Shown: positions 1-7,904, counted from the first letter of the stretch. The stretch is 39,720 nt of DNA from an uncultured Blautia sp. (GCA_944380235.1 CALWHD010000163.1:1-39720), one strand, 5' to 3'. Notes: a model not told the origin generated them from the sequence alone. Numbers and translations: made by a program.

Positions 1-44
1 CCGGAAAAGCGGAAAAAATAAACTCTGATAAAGAAAAAATCGGG

Positions 45-61
45 TTGGCACGGTAATTGCT
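45..61 (+). promoter_or_regulatory. sigma-54 (RpoN) -24/-12 promoter of the BCCT/lyase operon
   Basis: The sequence TTGGCACGGTAATTGCT matches the sigma-54 consensus TGGCAC-N5-TTGCW at every defined position. The GG (47-48) and GC (59-60) dinucleotides are exactly 10 nt apart. The inferred transcription start is near position 72, about 50 nt upstream of the BCCT gene. Sigma-54 promoters need an ATP-driven enhancer-binding activator. None is encoded in the window, so it would have to lie left of position 1 or elsewhere. I see no sigma-70-type promoter for this operon. Confidence 0.8.
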
Positions 62-96
62 CTTATATTTTAGTAGATAAAAAAGAAAGGAGAGAG

Positions 97-111
97 CCGG
101 TTTTATACCGG
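97..111 (+). promoter_or_regulatory. Small hairpin between Shine-Dalgarno-like sequence and BCCT start
   Basis: CCGGT (97-101) and ACCGG (107-111) form a 5-bp stem with a TTTAT loop. The only strong SD-like sequence, AAAGGAGA at 86-93, is about 30 nt from the ATG at 123. Folding the hairpin would bring the two to about half that distance. A start at 123 or 132 is otherwise served only by A-rich sequence. The role is inferred. Confidence 0.35.
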
Positions 112-122
112 ACAAAGAAAAG

Positions 123-1703
123 ATGGAAGAAATGAAATCAAGCAAAAAGCCCATTCGATGGAACGTGTTCATCCCATGTTTCGTGGTGATCGGAGGAGCT
201 GCGATTCTGGGCATTGTGAACAACGAATGGCTGACAACGGTGACTAAGGCAGTGTTTACCTGGTCTCTGAGCAATTTTGGATGGCTGTATCAGATTGTTT
301 CCATAGTGACACTGGTACTGGTAGCCTTGCTTGCCTTTTCGAAGATCGGAAATATCCGTTTCGGCGGTGCTAAGGCAAAAGCAAAATATTCCTTTGGTTC
401 CTGGTTTGCCATGACACTTACCGGAGGAATTGCCACAGGTCTGATCACCTATGGTGTCAATGAGGTACTGGTGTACTTCGGAAATATTTATGGAGAGTTA
501 GATGGATACGGAATTGAGGCACTGAGCGAAGAAGCTTCCTATTTTGCTTTGGGACGCTGCTTCTACAACTGGACTTTTATCCCCTATGCAATGTACGCAC
601 TTTCCGGTGTAGTTATTGCATACATGTATTTCAACAGAAATAAAGAGCTGTCTGTATCAGCATCTCTGACACCGCTCTTCGGAGATAGGGTTACAAAGGG
701 ATTCTGGAAGGCGATCATTGATATTTTATCTGTTCTCGCCATTGCCCTGGGACTTGCGTCTTCTCTGGGAGCAGGACTTGCTCTGATTGGAACCGGGCTT
801 GCTTCCGCTTACGGGATTGCTCAGGGACCGGTTGTCTGGTTTATTCTGACTGCCATCATAACAGCTACCTTTACTGTGGCATCTGTTACAGGTATTGATA
901 AAGGAATCAAATGGCTGGCAGGACTGACATCAAAAATTTTCTATGTACTTTTGATCGCGCTGATCATTATCGGACCTACGGTTTACATATTAAATATGGC
1001 GAACGTAGGACTTGGCTACTGGCTGGACAGATTCTGGATGTGGGGCTTTGACCCGTATACCGTAGGAGGAGAAGCGCTGGTTACCTGGTGGACCATGTAC
1101 GACTGGGCAATCTGGATCGCTTATGCGCCTCTGATGGGAATCTTCTTTGCAATCATCGCATATGGAAGGACTATCCGTCAGTTCCTGATCATTAACTGGA
1201 TCCTTCCTGCTTCCTTTGGATTTGTATGGTTTGCCGTATGGGGAGGAACTGCTCTGGACTGGCAGATCCAGGGCAAAGCGGATATTATTGCTACGATTCA
1301 GGAGGAAGGTGCTGTTGCAGGAATCTGGGAATTCCTTCAGCATATTCCTCTGGGATTCATTATCATACCGGTTATCATTGTTGCTTTGATCGCTGCTTTT
1401 TCTACAACAGCGGATACTATGTCTACCACAATTTCTGCACTGTGTACTCAGGGAGCGCGTCATGATGAAGAACCTGCAGTCTGGCAGAAAATTGTCTGGG
1501 GCGTTTCCATTGGTCTGATTGCCTGCATTATGGTTGCGTTCGGAGGCGGCGAGCAGGGAGTCGACGGTGTAAAATATCTGGCAGCCTGCGGCGGTTTTGT
1601 GGTGCTGATCATTTTCATTCTTCAGGTGGCTGCTGCCATTAAAGTATTTTTCTTTGACAAAGAGACAAAGAAGGATATTGAGGAGGGGACCAATGAGAGA
1701 TAG
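123..1703 (+). CDS. BCCT-family betaine/quaternary-ammonium transporter
   Basis: This 526-residue integral membrane protein has about 12 hydrophobic segments. It belongs to the betaine/choline/carnitine transporter family, which moves compounds carrying a trimethylammonium group across the cytoplasmic membrane. The diagnostic region around residues 325-350 (WWTMYDWAIWIAYAPLMGIF) corresponds to the tryptophan-rich signature in the family's TM8, followed by the usual GRTIRQF loop. The length is normal for the family. It is the first gene behind the sigma-54 promoter at 45-61 and overlaps the next gene by 11 bp, so it is translationally coupled to a lyase-like enzyme. That points to uptake of a catabolic substrate rather than osmoprotection. 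The exact substrate cannot be read from sequence; an aromatic betaine such as ergothioneine or hercynine is my inference from the neighbours. ATG 123 is taken as start, with ATG 132 as an alternative. Confidence 0.88.
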   Translation: MEEMKSSKKPIRWNVFIPCFVVIGGAAILGIVNNEWLTTVTKAVFTWSLSNFGWLYQIVSIVTLVLVALLAFSKIGNIRFGGAKAKAKYSFGSWFAMTLTGGIATGLITYGVNEVLVYFGNIYGELDGYGIEALSEEASYFALGRCFYNWTFIPYAMYALSGVVIAYMYFNRNKELSVSASLTPLFGDRVTKGFWKAIIDILSVLAIALGLASSLGAGLALIGTGLASAYGIAQGPVVWFILTAIITATFTVASVTGIDKGIKWLAGLTSKIFYVLLIALIIIGPTVYILNMANVGLGYWLDRFWMWGFDPYTVGGEALVTWWTMYDWAIWIAYAPLMGIFFAIIAYGRTIRQFLIINWILPASFGFVWFAVWGGTALDWQIQGKADIIATIQEEGAVAGIWEFLQHIPLGFIIIPVIIVALIAAFSTTADTMSTTISALCTQGARHDEEPAVWQKIVWGVSIGLIACIMVAFGGGEQGVDGVKYLAACGGFVVLIIFILQVAAAIKVFFFDKETKKDIEEGTNER

Positions 1704-3234
1704 CAGGAAAATAGAGAAGGTGGTCCTGGGAGAATGGCTTTGCCTGGAAGAATTTGCTGCTGTGGCACGGTACGGGGCAAAGGTTGAATTTTCTCAGGAA
1801 TATTGCAGCAGAGTACAGAAAAACAGGACACTGGTAGAAAAATGGGTGGACGAAGGCCGTGTTATGTATGGAGTTACCACCGGTTTTGGCGCTCTGTGCA
1901 CAAAAGCCATTGATAAAGAAGAGACAGAAAAGCTTCAGGAAAATATTATCCTCACCCACTCAGTTTCCGTAGGAGAGCCTTTGAAACAGGAAGCGGTACG
2001 CGGAATTCTCCTGATGGTGCTCCAGAATCTGGGTCAGGGCAGAAGCGGCGTCCGTCTGGAAGTCCTGGAACAATATAAAGAATTTTTAAACCGGGGGATC
2101 ACACCCCTGGTCCCCTCAGAGGGAAGTGTGGGCTATCTGGCGCTGGAGGCCCATGCCGCGCTGGTACTCATGGGTATGGGAAAGGCATGGTATCAGGGAG
2201 AACTGATGGACGGCGGCGAAGCTTTGGAAAAAGCGGGATTGAAACCACTGAAACTGAGTTCTAAAGAAGGACTGGCATTGGTGTCCGGCACGACATCCCC
2301 AACCGCTTTGGGAGCACTGGCGCTGTATGATCTGTTAAAGGCAGCAAGGACGGCAGATGTTATTGGTGCTCTCACACTGGAAACTTTAAAGGGTGTAATG
2401 AATGCTTTTGACGACAGGGTTATGCAGGTGCGTCCTCACGGGGAGCAGAGAAGGGTTGCAGAAAATATACGGAACCTTTTGAAAGACTCTGAAATTATCA
2501 AGAAATATCAGGGAAGCAAGGTGCAGGATGCCCTTTCCTTAAGATGCATGCCGCAGCTTCACGGAGCAGCAAGGAAAACTCTGGAAGATGCGAGAAAGAC
2601 TATAGAGATTGAGATGAATTCCTGCTGTGACAATCCCATCATCTGGGGAGAAGAAGGAGAGGAAGATGTGATTTCTGCCTGCAACGCAGATTCTTCTTAT
2701 GTGGGGATGGAAATGGACAGTGCGTCTATTGCAGCATGCACACTGGGAAAAATGTCAGAGAGAAGGAACAACAGGATCATCGATGAAAGTCTTTCCGGCT
2801 ATCCCTGGTTCTGCATCGGCAAACCGGGATTAAATTCCGGGCTTATGATCCCTCAGTACACTCAGGCAGGTCTGCTCAATGAGATGCGTGTACTTGCATC
2901 TCCGGCTGTTATCGACAATACGCCTACCTGCGGAAACCAGGAGGATTATGTGGCAATGGGATATTTTGCCTGCAAAAAAGCAGGAATGATCGCAGAAAAG
3001 CTGGAATACATCCTTGCTATTGAACTGCTCTCTGATTATCAGGCGCAGCAGTTCCAGGATCAGGATATAAAGAGAAGTTCTGTGTCAGAGGCAATTTACA
3101 AAAAGCTGGGCGAAAAGATTCCGGTGATGGAAAATGATATGCTGATCTATCCTCATTTGGAGTATCTGAGAGAGGAAGTCCATGAGGGAAGAATTTTGGA
3201 CTCAGCAGAGGAAATTGCAGGGGAAATTTACTAA
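1693..3234 (+). CDS. MIO-less aromatic-amino-acid-lyase-fold enzyme, probable ergothionase-type betaine lyase (copy A)
   Basis: This 513-residue protein has the histidine/phenylalanine ammonia-lyase fold. It shows the YGVTTGFG loop (Tyr59), the HSVSVGEPL segment, QDALSLRCMPQLHG, an E-x-NS-x2-DNP motif, GLNSGLMIPQ and NQEDY. In canonical HAL and PAL the GSVG motif is followed by ASGDLAPLAH, whose Ala-Ser-Gly cyclises to the MIO cofactor. Here GSVG (144-147) is followed by YLALEAH, so exactly those three residues are missing. From memory, ergothionase of Treponema denticola, which removes trimethylamine from ergothioneine, is a member of this superfamily that works without MIO. The linked BCCT transporter fits such a substrate. 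Automated annotation will probably say 'histidine ammonia-lyase', which the missing MIO argues against. The start is ATG 1693 after GAGGAGGGG; a longer frame from 1654 lacks a ribosome site. Fold certain, substrate inferred. Confidence 0.72.
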   Translation: MRDSRKIEKVVLGEWLCLEEFAAVARYGAKVEFSQEYCSRVQKNRTLVEKWVDEGRVMYGVTTGFGALCTKAIDKEETEKLQENIILTHSVSVGEPLKQEAVRGILLMVLQNLGQGRSGVRLEVLEQYKEFLNRGITPLVPSEGSVGYLALEAHAALVLMGMGKAWYQGELMDGGEALEKAGLKPLKLSSKEGLALVSGTTSPTALGALALYDLLKAARTADVIGALTLETLKGVMNAFDDRVMQVRPHGEQRRVAENIRNLLKDSEIIKKYQGSKVQDALSLRCMPQLHGAARKTLEDARKTIEIEMNSCCDNPIIWGEEGEEDVISACNADSSYVGMEMDSASIAACTLGKMSERRNNRIIDESLSGYPWFCIGKPGLNSGLMIPQYTQAGLLNEMRVLASPAVIDNTPTCGNQEDYVAMGYFACKKAGMIAEKLEYILAIELLSDYQAQQFQDQDIKRSSVSEAIYKKLGEKIPVMENDMLIYPHLEYLREEVHEGRILDSAEEIAGEIY

Positions 3235-3296
3235 AAGGCATAGAGCAGAAATGGTGCGTAAAAATAAATTCAGCGGCAGAAAGGGGATGCTTTTAC

Positions 3297-4811
3297 ATGA
3301 AAAAAGTGATACTGGGACAACCTGTCAATCTGGAAGAATTTATTTCTGTGGCAGTCTTTCACAGTGAAGTGGAGTTTTCTGAAGAATATAAAGACAGAGT
3401 GGAAAAATCCAGGAAAATTCTTGAAGCGTGTGTCAGGAGAGAAGAGCCGGTATACGGTACAACTACAGGATTTGGGGCTTTGGTCACAGAATTTATTCAA
3501 AAGGAACAGGCAGAGCTTCTTCAGAAAAATATTATTCTCACTCACGCGGTATCTGTAGGAGAACCTATGGAAGAAGAGGAAGTGAGGGCAGTGATCCTGA
3601 TGGTACTTCAGAGTCTGGGACGCGGGGTCAGCGGAGTACGGCTGGAGCTTCTGGAGAGATACCGTCAGTTTCTGAATAAAAATCTCATTCCGTATGTTCC
3701 CAAAGAGGGCTCTGTGGGATATCTGTGTGCAGAGGCCCATATTGCCGGAGTTTTGATCGGAGAGGGAAAAGCCTGGTATCAGGGAGAACTCCTGCCGGCA
3801 GCAGAAGCTCTTGAAAAAGCAGGAATCCAGCCTATCACTCTCAGTTACAAAGAAGGTCTGGCGCTGATCAATGGAACTACGTCACCTACTGCTTTGAGTG
3901 CTCTGGCAGTTTACCGCATGGAACAGGCAGTGAAAGCGGCAGATATTGCGGCATCCATGTCGCTGGAAGGGCTTGGCGGGCTTCTGCGTGCTTATGATTC
4001 TCATGTGACCGGCTGCAGGCCTCAGAAAGAGCTGTGCCAGACAGCACAGTTCCTGTGTGATCTGCTGGAAGGTTCACAGATTATAGAAAAGGCAAAAGAT
4101 TCTCATCTTCAGGACGCACTTTCGCTGCGGTGTGTTCCTCAGCTTCACGGAGCGGCAAAAAGAGTGATCGCGGATGCCAGGGAAGTAGTGGAATGTGAGA
4201 TCAATTCCTGTGGGGATAACCCAGTGATTTTTGGAACAGAAGAGGAACCTGATGTATATTCCAATGGCAATCCGGATGCATCCTATGTGGGAATGCAGAT
4301 GGACGCTCTGTGCGTGGCTGCTGCAAATCTGGGGAAAATGTCAGAACGCAGAAACGCCAGATTTCTGGATAAAAATCTGTCCGGACTGCCTTGGTTTCTG
4401 GCAAAGGACTCTGGTCTGAACTCTGGTCTCATGATTCCTCAGTATGCTCAGGCGGGAATCCTGAACAGGATACGCATGCTGGCAGTTCCTGCAACTGCAG
4501 ATAGTGTATCTACCAGCGCAGGTCAGGAGGATTATGTATCTATGGGATACAATGCGGCGGTGAAAGCCAATGAAGCGGTCCGCTGCCTGGAGTATATTCT
4601 GGCAGTGGAAGTTTTCTCAGCTTACCAGGCACAGCAGTTTTTTGACAGCAGTCTGAAGAGGGGAAAAGGAACCGGGGCGGTCTATGCTGCTATGAACAAA
4701 GAAGTTCCGGTGATGGAGAAAGATATGTATCTCTATCCCTGGCTGGAATGGACCAGAAACTGGATCAGAGAAGGAAAGCTTCAAGACACAGCGGAGCAGG
4801 GGCTCCTTTGA
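3297..4811 (+). CDS. MIO-less aromatic-amino-acid-lyase-fold enzyme, probable betaine lyase (copy B)
   Basis: This 504-residue paralogue of the preceding gene is roughly half identical by eye and collinear over its whole length. It keeps YGTTTGFG (Tyr53), HAVSVGEPM, QDALSLRCVPQLHG, the E-INSCGDNP motif, GLNSGLMIPQ and QEDYVSMGY. It again shows GSVGYLCAEAH (138-148) in place of GSVG-ASG-DLAPLAH, so it also cannot form MIO by the usual route. It differs from copy A at likely active-site edges: STSAGQEDY against PTCGNQEDY, and INGTT against VSGTT. This suggests a second substrate or a heteromeric enzyme; the superfamily forms tetramers. It lies 62 nt after copy A, with an AAGGGG ribosome site 7 nt before the ATG, in the same transcript. 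Its product is unlikely to be urocanate. Neither urocanase nor a thiourocanate-handling gene follows in the window. Confidence 0.7.
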   Translation: MKKVILGQPVNLEEFISVAVFHSEVEFSEEYKDRVEKSRKILEACVRREEPVYGTTTGFGALVTEFIQKEQAELLQKNIILTHAVSVGEPMEEEEVRAVILMVLQSLGRGVSGVRLELLERYRQFLNKNLIPYVPKEGSVGYLCAEAHIAGVLIGEGKAWYQGELLPAAEALEKAGIQPITLSYKEGLALINGTTSPTALSALAVYRMEQAVKAADIAASMSLEGLGGLLRAYDSHVTGCRPQKELCQTAQFLCDLLEGSQIIEKAKDSHLQDALSLRCVPQLHGAAKRVIADAREVVECEINSCGDNPVIFGTEEEPDVYSNGNPDASYVGMQMDALCVAAANLGKMSERRNARFLDKNLSGLPWFLAKDSGLNSGLMIPQYAQAGILNRIRMLAVPATADSVSTSAGQEDYVSMGYNAAVKANEAVRCLEYILAVEVFSAYQAQQFFDSSLKRGKGTGAVYAAMNKEVPVMEKDMYLYPWLEWTRNWIREGKLQDTAEQGLL

Positions 4812-4819
4812 AATTCTTC

Positions 4820-4848
4820 TTGTTTTTTTCTTAAGTCAGTGTTATACT
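4820..4848 (+). promoter_or_regulatory. Sigma-A-type promoter downstream of the lyase operon
   Basis: TTGTTT (4820-4825), a 17-nt spacer and TATACT (4843-4848) form a good housekeeping-type promoter. It starts only 9 nt after the stop of the second lyase. Transcription would begin near 4855 and read into the structured region 4869-4986. No ORF starts directly behind it, so it may drive a small RNA or a long leader of the comEA operon. Confidence 0.5.
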
Positions 4849-4854
4849 GAACAT

Positions 4855-4986
4855 ACATTTCAAGACAAGCTGCCGGGTACGCAGATGCCCGGCAGCAGCC
4901 TTAAAAATCTGCCGGAGATTTCTTTCCGGAAAATTCCAGAATCTATTTTTAATAAGAGTTTGCGGGACAGCCGGAGGTTCTTTTTT
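4855..4986 (+). ncRNA. Candidate small RNA or structured leader with competing hairpins
   Basis: Behind the promoter at 4820-4848 lies a perfect 9-bp stem, GCTGCCGGG (4869-4877) with CCCGGCAGC (4888-4896). Two mutually exclusive stems follow. One is CCGGA (4912-4916) with TCCGG (4925-4929). The other is TTTCCGG (4923-4929) with CCGGAGG (4971-4977), which ends just before a run of six T (4981-4986) and could terminate transcription. This is an attenuator-like layout, but I recognise no known RNA family. Existence as a distinct transcript is inferred. Confidence 0.3.
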
Positions 4987-5009
4987 GGAAAATTCCTCGG
5001 GGATGCCTA

Positions 5010-5038
5010 TTGTAAAGAAGAGATAAATTCGTTACAAT
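5010..5038 (+). promoter_or_regulatory. Sigma-A-type promoter of the comEA operon
   Basis: TTGTAA (5010-5015), a 17-nt spacer and TACAAT (5033-5038) lie 60 nt upstream of the comEA-like start codon. The predicted start of transcription is near 5045. It probably drives comEA, the two-component genes, the GerMN gene, comEC and holA, which follow with gaps of 0-20 nt. Confidence 0.6.
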
Positions 5039-5097
5039 AGAGTCAGTTGTACACACAGAATCTCTGTACTGTATGCGCGGGGAAGGAGTGTGTATAA

Positions 5098-5748
5098 TTG
5101 AAAAAAAGAATATTTTTATGTGCGCTGAGTATAATGCTTCTGCTTTTTACAGTATCCTGCGGAAAGAACGGAGAAGATCTTGTGATTCAACAGGAGGATG
5201 TTTCCGGGGAAGAAGATACCGGGCAGGAGGATTCAGAAAGCCTTAAGGAAGATGCAGAAGTAAGCTCCGGCAGAGACTTACAGGAAAAAGAGGAAATCTG
5301 GGTAGATATCAGCGGAGCTGTGAACAGCCCCGGGGTTTACCGGCTTGCGGAGGGCGCCAGGGTGGTTGAGGCTGTCCAGGCAGCCGGAGGATTCTCAGAT
5401 GATGCTGATACTCAGTGGCTGAACCAGGCGGCAATGGTCAGCGACGGCGAGAAGATCCGGGTGTATACAAAAGAAGAGACCGAGAAAATGAAGGAACAGG
5501 GGATCAGTCAGGCGCAGGAAAGCGGAGAAAGTCCGGCAGGAGGAGAATCTGCAAAAAAGGTAAATCTGAATACCGCAGACGCAGAAGAACTGCAGACGAT
5601 TCCCGGAATCGGGGCGGCCAGAGCAGCAGCTATTATTTCCTACAGAGAAGAGGCAGGAGGCTTTGGCAGTATTGAAGATATTCAGAATGTTTCAGGAATT
5701 AAAGGGAAAACTTTTGAGAAAATAGAAGAATATATAACAGTGGAATAA
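5098..5748 (+). CDS. comEA: ComEA-like DNA-binding lipoprotein (SLBB + helix-hairpin-helix)
   Basis: ComEA captures incoming double-stranded DNA outside the membrane during natural transformation and passes it to ComEC. This 216-residue protein begins with a lipoprotein-like signal (TVSC, Cys21). After an acidic linker it has an SLBB domain at about 66-128 (ISGAVNSPGVYRL and following). The C-terminal helix-hairpin-helix pair at about 152-215 is rich in the typical NLNTADAEELQTIPGIG and ISGIKGKTFEKI-like elements (here VSGIKG). The start is TTG at 5098, preceded by GGAAGGAG; no in-frame ATG fits better. Length and domain order match Firmicute ComEA, except that the anchor looks like a lipidated cysteine rather than a plain transmembrane helix. 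It opens an operon that later contains comEC, with a two-component system between them. Confidence 0.88.
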   Translation: MKKRIFLCALSIMLLLFTVSCGKNGEDLVIQQEDVSGEEDTGQEDSESLKEDAEVSSGRDLQEKEEIWVDISGAVNSPGVYRLAEGARVVEAVQAAGGFSDDADTQWLNQAAMVSDGEKIRVYTKEETEKMKEQGISQAQESGESPAGGESAKKVNLNTADAEELQTIPGIGAARAAAIISYREEAGGFGSIEDIQNVSGIKGKTFEKIEEYITVE

Positions 5749-5759
5749 GGAGAAAAGAA

Positions 5760-6449
5760 ATGGGAAAAAGAGTACTGGTAGTAGACGATGAAAAGCTGAT
5801 TGTAAAAGGGATCCGCTTCAGCCTTGAGCAGGAAGGCATGGAAGTGGAGTGTGCCTACGACGGGGAGGAAGCGCTGGAGATGGCAAAGACAAGAGAATAT
5901 GACATTATCCTTCTCGACTTAATGCTTCCCAAGCTGAGCGGGCTGGAGGTATGCCAGCAGATCCGTGAGTTTTCCAAAGTGCCTATTATCATGCTCACCG
6001 CAAAGGGAGAAGATATGGATAAGATCATGGGCTTTGAGTATGGCGCAGATGATTACATCACAAAGCCTTTTAACATCATGGAGGTGAAGGCGCGTATCAA
6101 AGCGATCATGCGCAGGGCAAGGCAGGAGGAGAAAAAGGAGACACCTGAAAAGGTACTGGTCTGCGGAGATCTGAAGCTGGACTGCGAGGGAAGAAGAGTA
6201 TTTATTGCAGGAAAAGAAATTAATCTGACAGCAAAAGAGTTTGATGTGCTGGAACTTCTTGCCAAAAATCCGAACAAGGTCTACAGCAGGGAGAATCTTC
6301 TGAATCTTGTCTGGGGATATGAGTATCCCGGAGATGTCCGTACTGTGGATGTACATATCCGCCGTTTGAGGGAAAAAATCGAGACAGTCCCAAGCGACCC
6401 GAAATATGTACATACAAAATGGGGAATTGGATATTACTTCCAGGGATAA
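5760..6449 (+). CDS. OmpR/PhoB-family response regulator
   Basis: This 229-residue protein has an N-terminal receiver domain and a C-terminal winged-helix DNA-binding domain. The receiver shows the acidic pair Asp9-Asp10, the phospho-acceptor Asp53 (LLDLMLP), Thr80 and Lys102 (ITKPF). The output domain (about 130-228) ends with the typical VRTVDVHIRRLREKIE recognition-helix region and a GIGYYF turn. It resembles WalR/PhoP-type regulators. It lies 11 nt after comEA and 27 nt before its histidine kinase, so the pair is co-transcribed. Its target genes are unknown. Being inside a competence and spore-lipoprotein operon, it may respond to envelope state, but that is inference. Confidence 0.93.
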   Translation: MGKRVLVVDDEKLIVKGIRFSLEQEGMEVECAYDGEEALEMAKTREYDIILLDLMLPKLSGLEVCQQIREFSKVPIIMLTAKGEDMDKIMGFEYGADDYITKPFNIMEVKARIKAIMRRARQEEKKETPEKVLVCGDLKLDCEGRRVFIAGKEINLTAKEFDVLELLAKNPNKVYSRENLLNLVWGYEYPGDVRTVDVHIRRLREKIETVPSDPKYVHTKWGIGYYFQG

Positions 6450-6476
6450 GAGACAGGCGCAGAGGTGAGTGGAAAC

Positions 6477-7904
6477 ATGAGAGTAAAGCTTAGAAAATCG
6501 TTTTTCAAAAGTCTCAGATTCCGTATTATGATTATTCTGTTCATTATCGGGATTATTCCATGTCTGATTGTAAAAAATGTCATTGTGAGCAGTTATGAGA
6601 ACAGAGCCGTTTCCCTTCGGTATTACAATGTAAGGAATCAGTGTGATATCCTGGGAAATCAGCTTATGAAAGAAAATTATCTGGAAAATCAGGATTCGGA
6701 AGTGATCAATGGAGAAATGGCAATTCTGACTTCTGTTTACAACGGGCGGATTTTGATCATCAACAGAAACGGGAAAATCGTGAAGGACACATATGATATT
6801 GATGAAGGAAAATATGCGTTATCCAAGGAAGTTATTGAGTGCTTTGACGGGATTCCTGCAAATAATTATGACCGTAAAAATTCTTATATAGAACAGACCA
6901 TTGCCCTGACTGATAAAGAAACCGGGCAGGCAGATGGTGTGATGCTGGTAAGTACTTCTACAGGGGAGATCGCGGACAGTGTGGATATGCTGGAGACCCG
7001 GGGAAATCTGCTGATGGCTGCAGTCTGCATTCTGGTCATTGTGTTGGGTTATGTCATCTCCGGAATTCTGGTGAAACCATTTTCCAAGGTCAGCAAAGCC
7101 ATTGAAGAACTGACAGACGGTTATCTGAATGAAGAGATTTCCATATCAGATTATACGGAGACGGAACTTATCTGCAATGTATTCAATAAAATGCTCGGAC
7201 GGATGAAAACTCTGGACGATTCCCGACAGGAGTTCGTTTCCAATGTGTCCCATGAGCTGAAAACACCCATGACATCTATTAAAGTGCTGGCAGATTCTCT
7301 TAATGGACAGGAAAATGTGCCTGTGGAACTGTATAAGGAATTTATGGAAGATATTGTGGTAGAGATTGACAGGGAAAATAAGATCATCACAGATCTGCTT
7401 GCGCTTGTCAAGATGGATAAAAAAGCCTCAAACCTGAATATAGAGAAAGTCAGTATCAATGATCTGCTGGAAAGCATTTTGAAAAGGCTTAAGCCTATCG
7501 CAGATAAGAAAGGCGTGGAGCTGGTGCTGGAAAGTTACCGTCCGGTAGTAGCAGAGATAGATGAGGTGAAACTCAGTCTTGCTTTGTCTAATCTGGTTGA
7601 GAACGGCATCAAGTATAATGTGGAAGACGGGTGGGTCCATGTAACTCTGAATGCGGACCATAAATATTTCTATGTAACAGTGGCAGACTCCGGAATCGGC
7701 ATACCGGAAGAGTCTATTGACAGGATTTTTGAGAGATTCTACAGGGTAGATAAGTCTCATTCCAGAGAAATCGGGGGGACTGGCTTGGGACTGGCAATCA
7801 CCAGAAATGCCATTGTCATGCACAGAGGAGCGATCAAAGTCAGAAGTGAGGAGCATAAGGGAACTACGTTTTCTGTGCGGATCCCTTTGAATTATATTGC
7901 CTAG
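6477..7904 (+). CDS. Membrane sensor histidine kinase
   Basis: This is the partner kinase of the preceding regulator, 475 residues when counted from ATG 6477. That start has GAGGTGAG 7 nt upstream; a GTG at 6465 would add four residues but lies inside the SD sequence. Domains in order: TM helix at about 15-37, an extracytoplasmic sensor region of about 140 residues, TM helix at about 177-199, HAMP at about 200-248, HisKA with the phospho-accepting His259 in SNVSHELKTPM, and a HATPase_c domain with N box (NLVENGIKYN), G1 (DSGIGIPEE), F box (FERFYRVD) and G2 (GGTGLGLAI). All catalytic motifs are intact. The architecture resembles WalK/PhoR/MtrB kinases without a PAS domain. The ligand sensed is unknown. 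Confidence 0.92.
   Translation: MRVKLRKSFFKSLRFRIMIILFIIGIIPCLIVKNVIVSSYENRAVSLRYYNVRNQCDILGNQLMKENYLENQDSEVINGEMAILTSVYNGRILIINRNGKIVKDTYDIDEGKYALSKEVIECFDGIPANNYDRKNSYIEQTIALTDKETGQADGVMLVSTSTGEIADSVDMLETRGNLLMAAVCILVIVLGYVISGILVKPFSKVSKAIEELTDGYLNEEISISDYTETELICNVFNKMLGRMKTLDDSRQEFVSNVSHELKTPMTSIKVLADSLNGQENVPVELYKEFMEDIVVEIDRENKIITDLLALVKMDKKASNLNIEKVSINDLLESILKRLKPIADKKGVELVLESYRPVVAEIDEVKLSLALSNLVENGIKYNVEDGWVHVTLNADHKYFYVTVADSGIGIPEESIDRIFERFYRVDKSHSREIGGTGLGLAITRNAIVMHRGAIKVRSEEHKGTTFSVRIPLNYIA

Noticed and set aside
1693-4811. Annotation of both lyase-like genes as histidine ammonia-lyase (hutH)
   Set aside because: The Ala-Ser-Gly that forms the MIO cofactor is absent in both, and no urocanase, imidazolonepropionase or other hut gene accompanies them.
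1693-4811. The two lyase copies as one gene broken by a frameshift or a recent duplication
   Set aside because: Each is full length with its own start and ribosome site, they align end to end, and they are only about half identical.
4869-4896. Strong hairpin after the second lyase as its terminator
   Set aside because: It is not followed by a T-run and lies downstream of a new promoter at 4820-4848.
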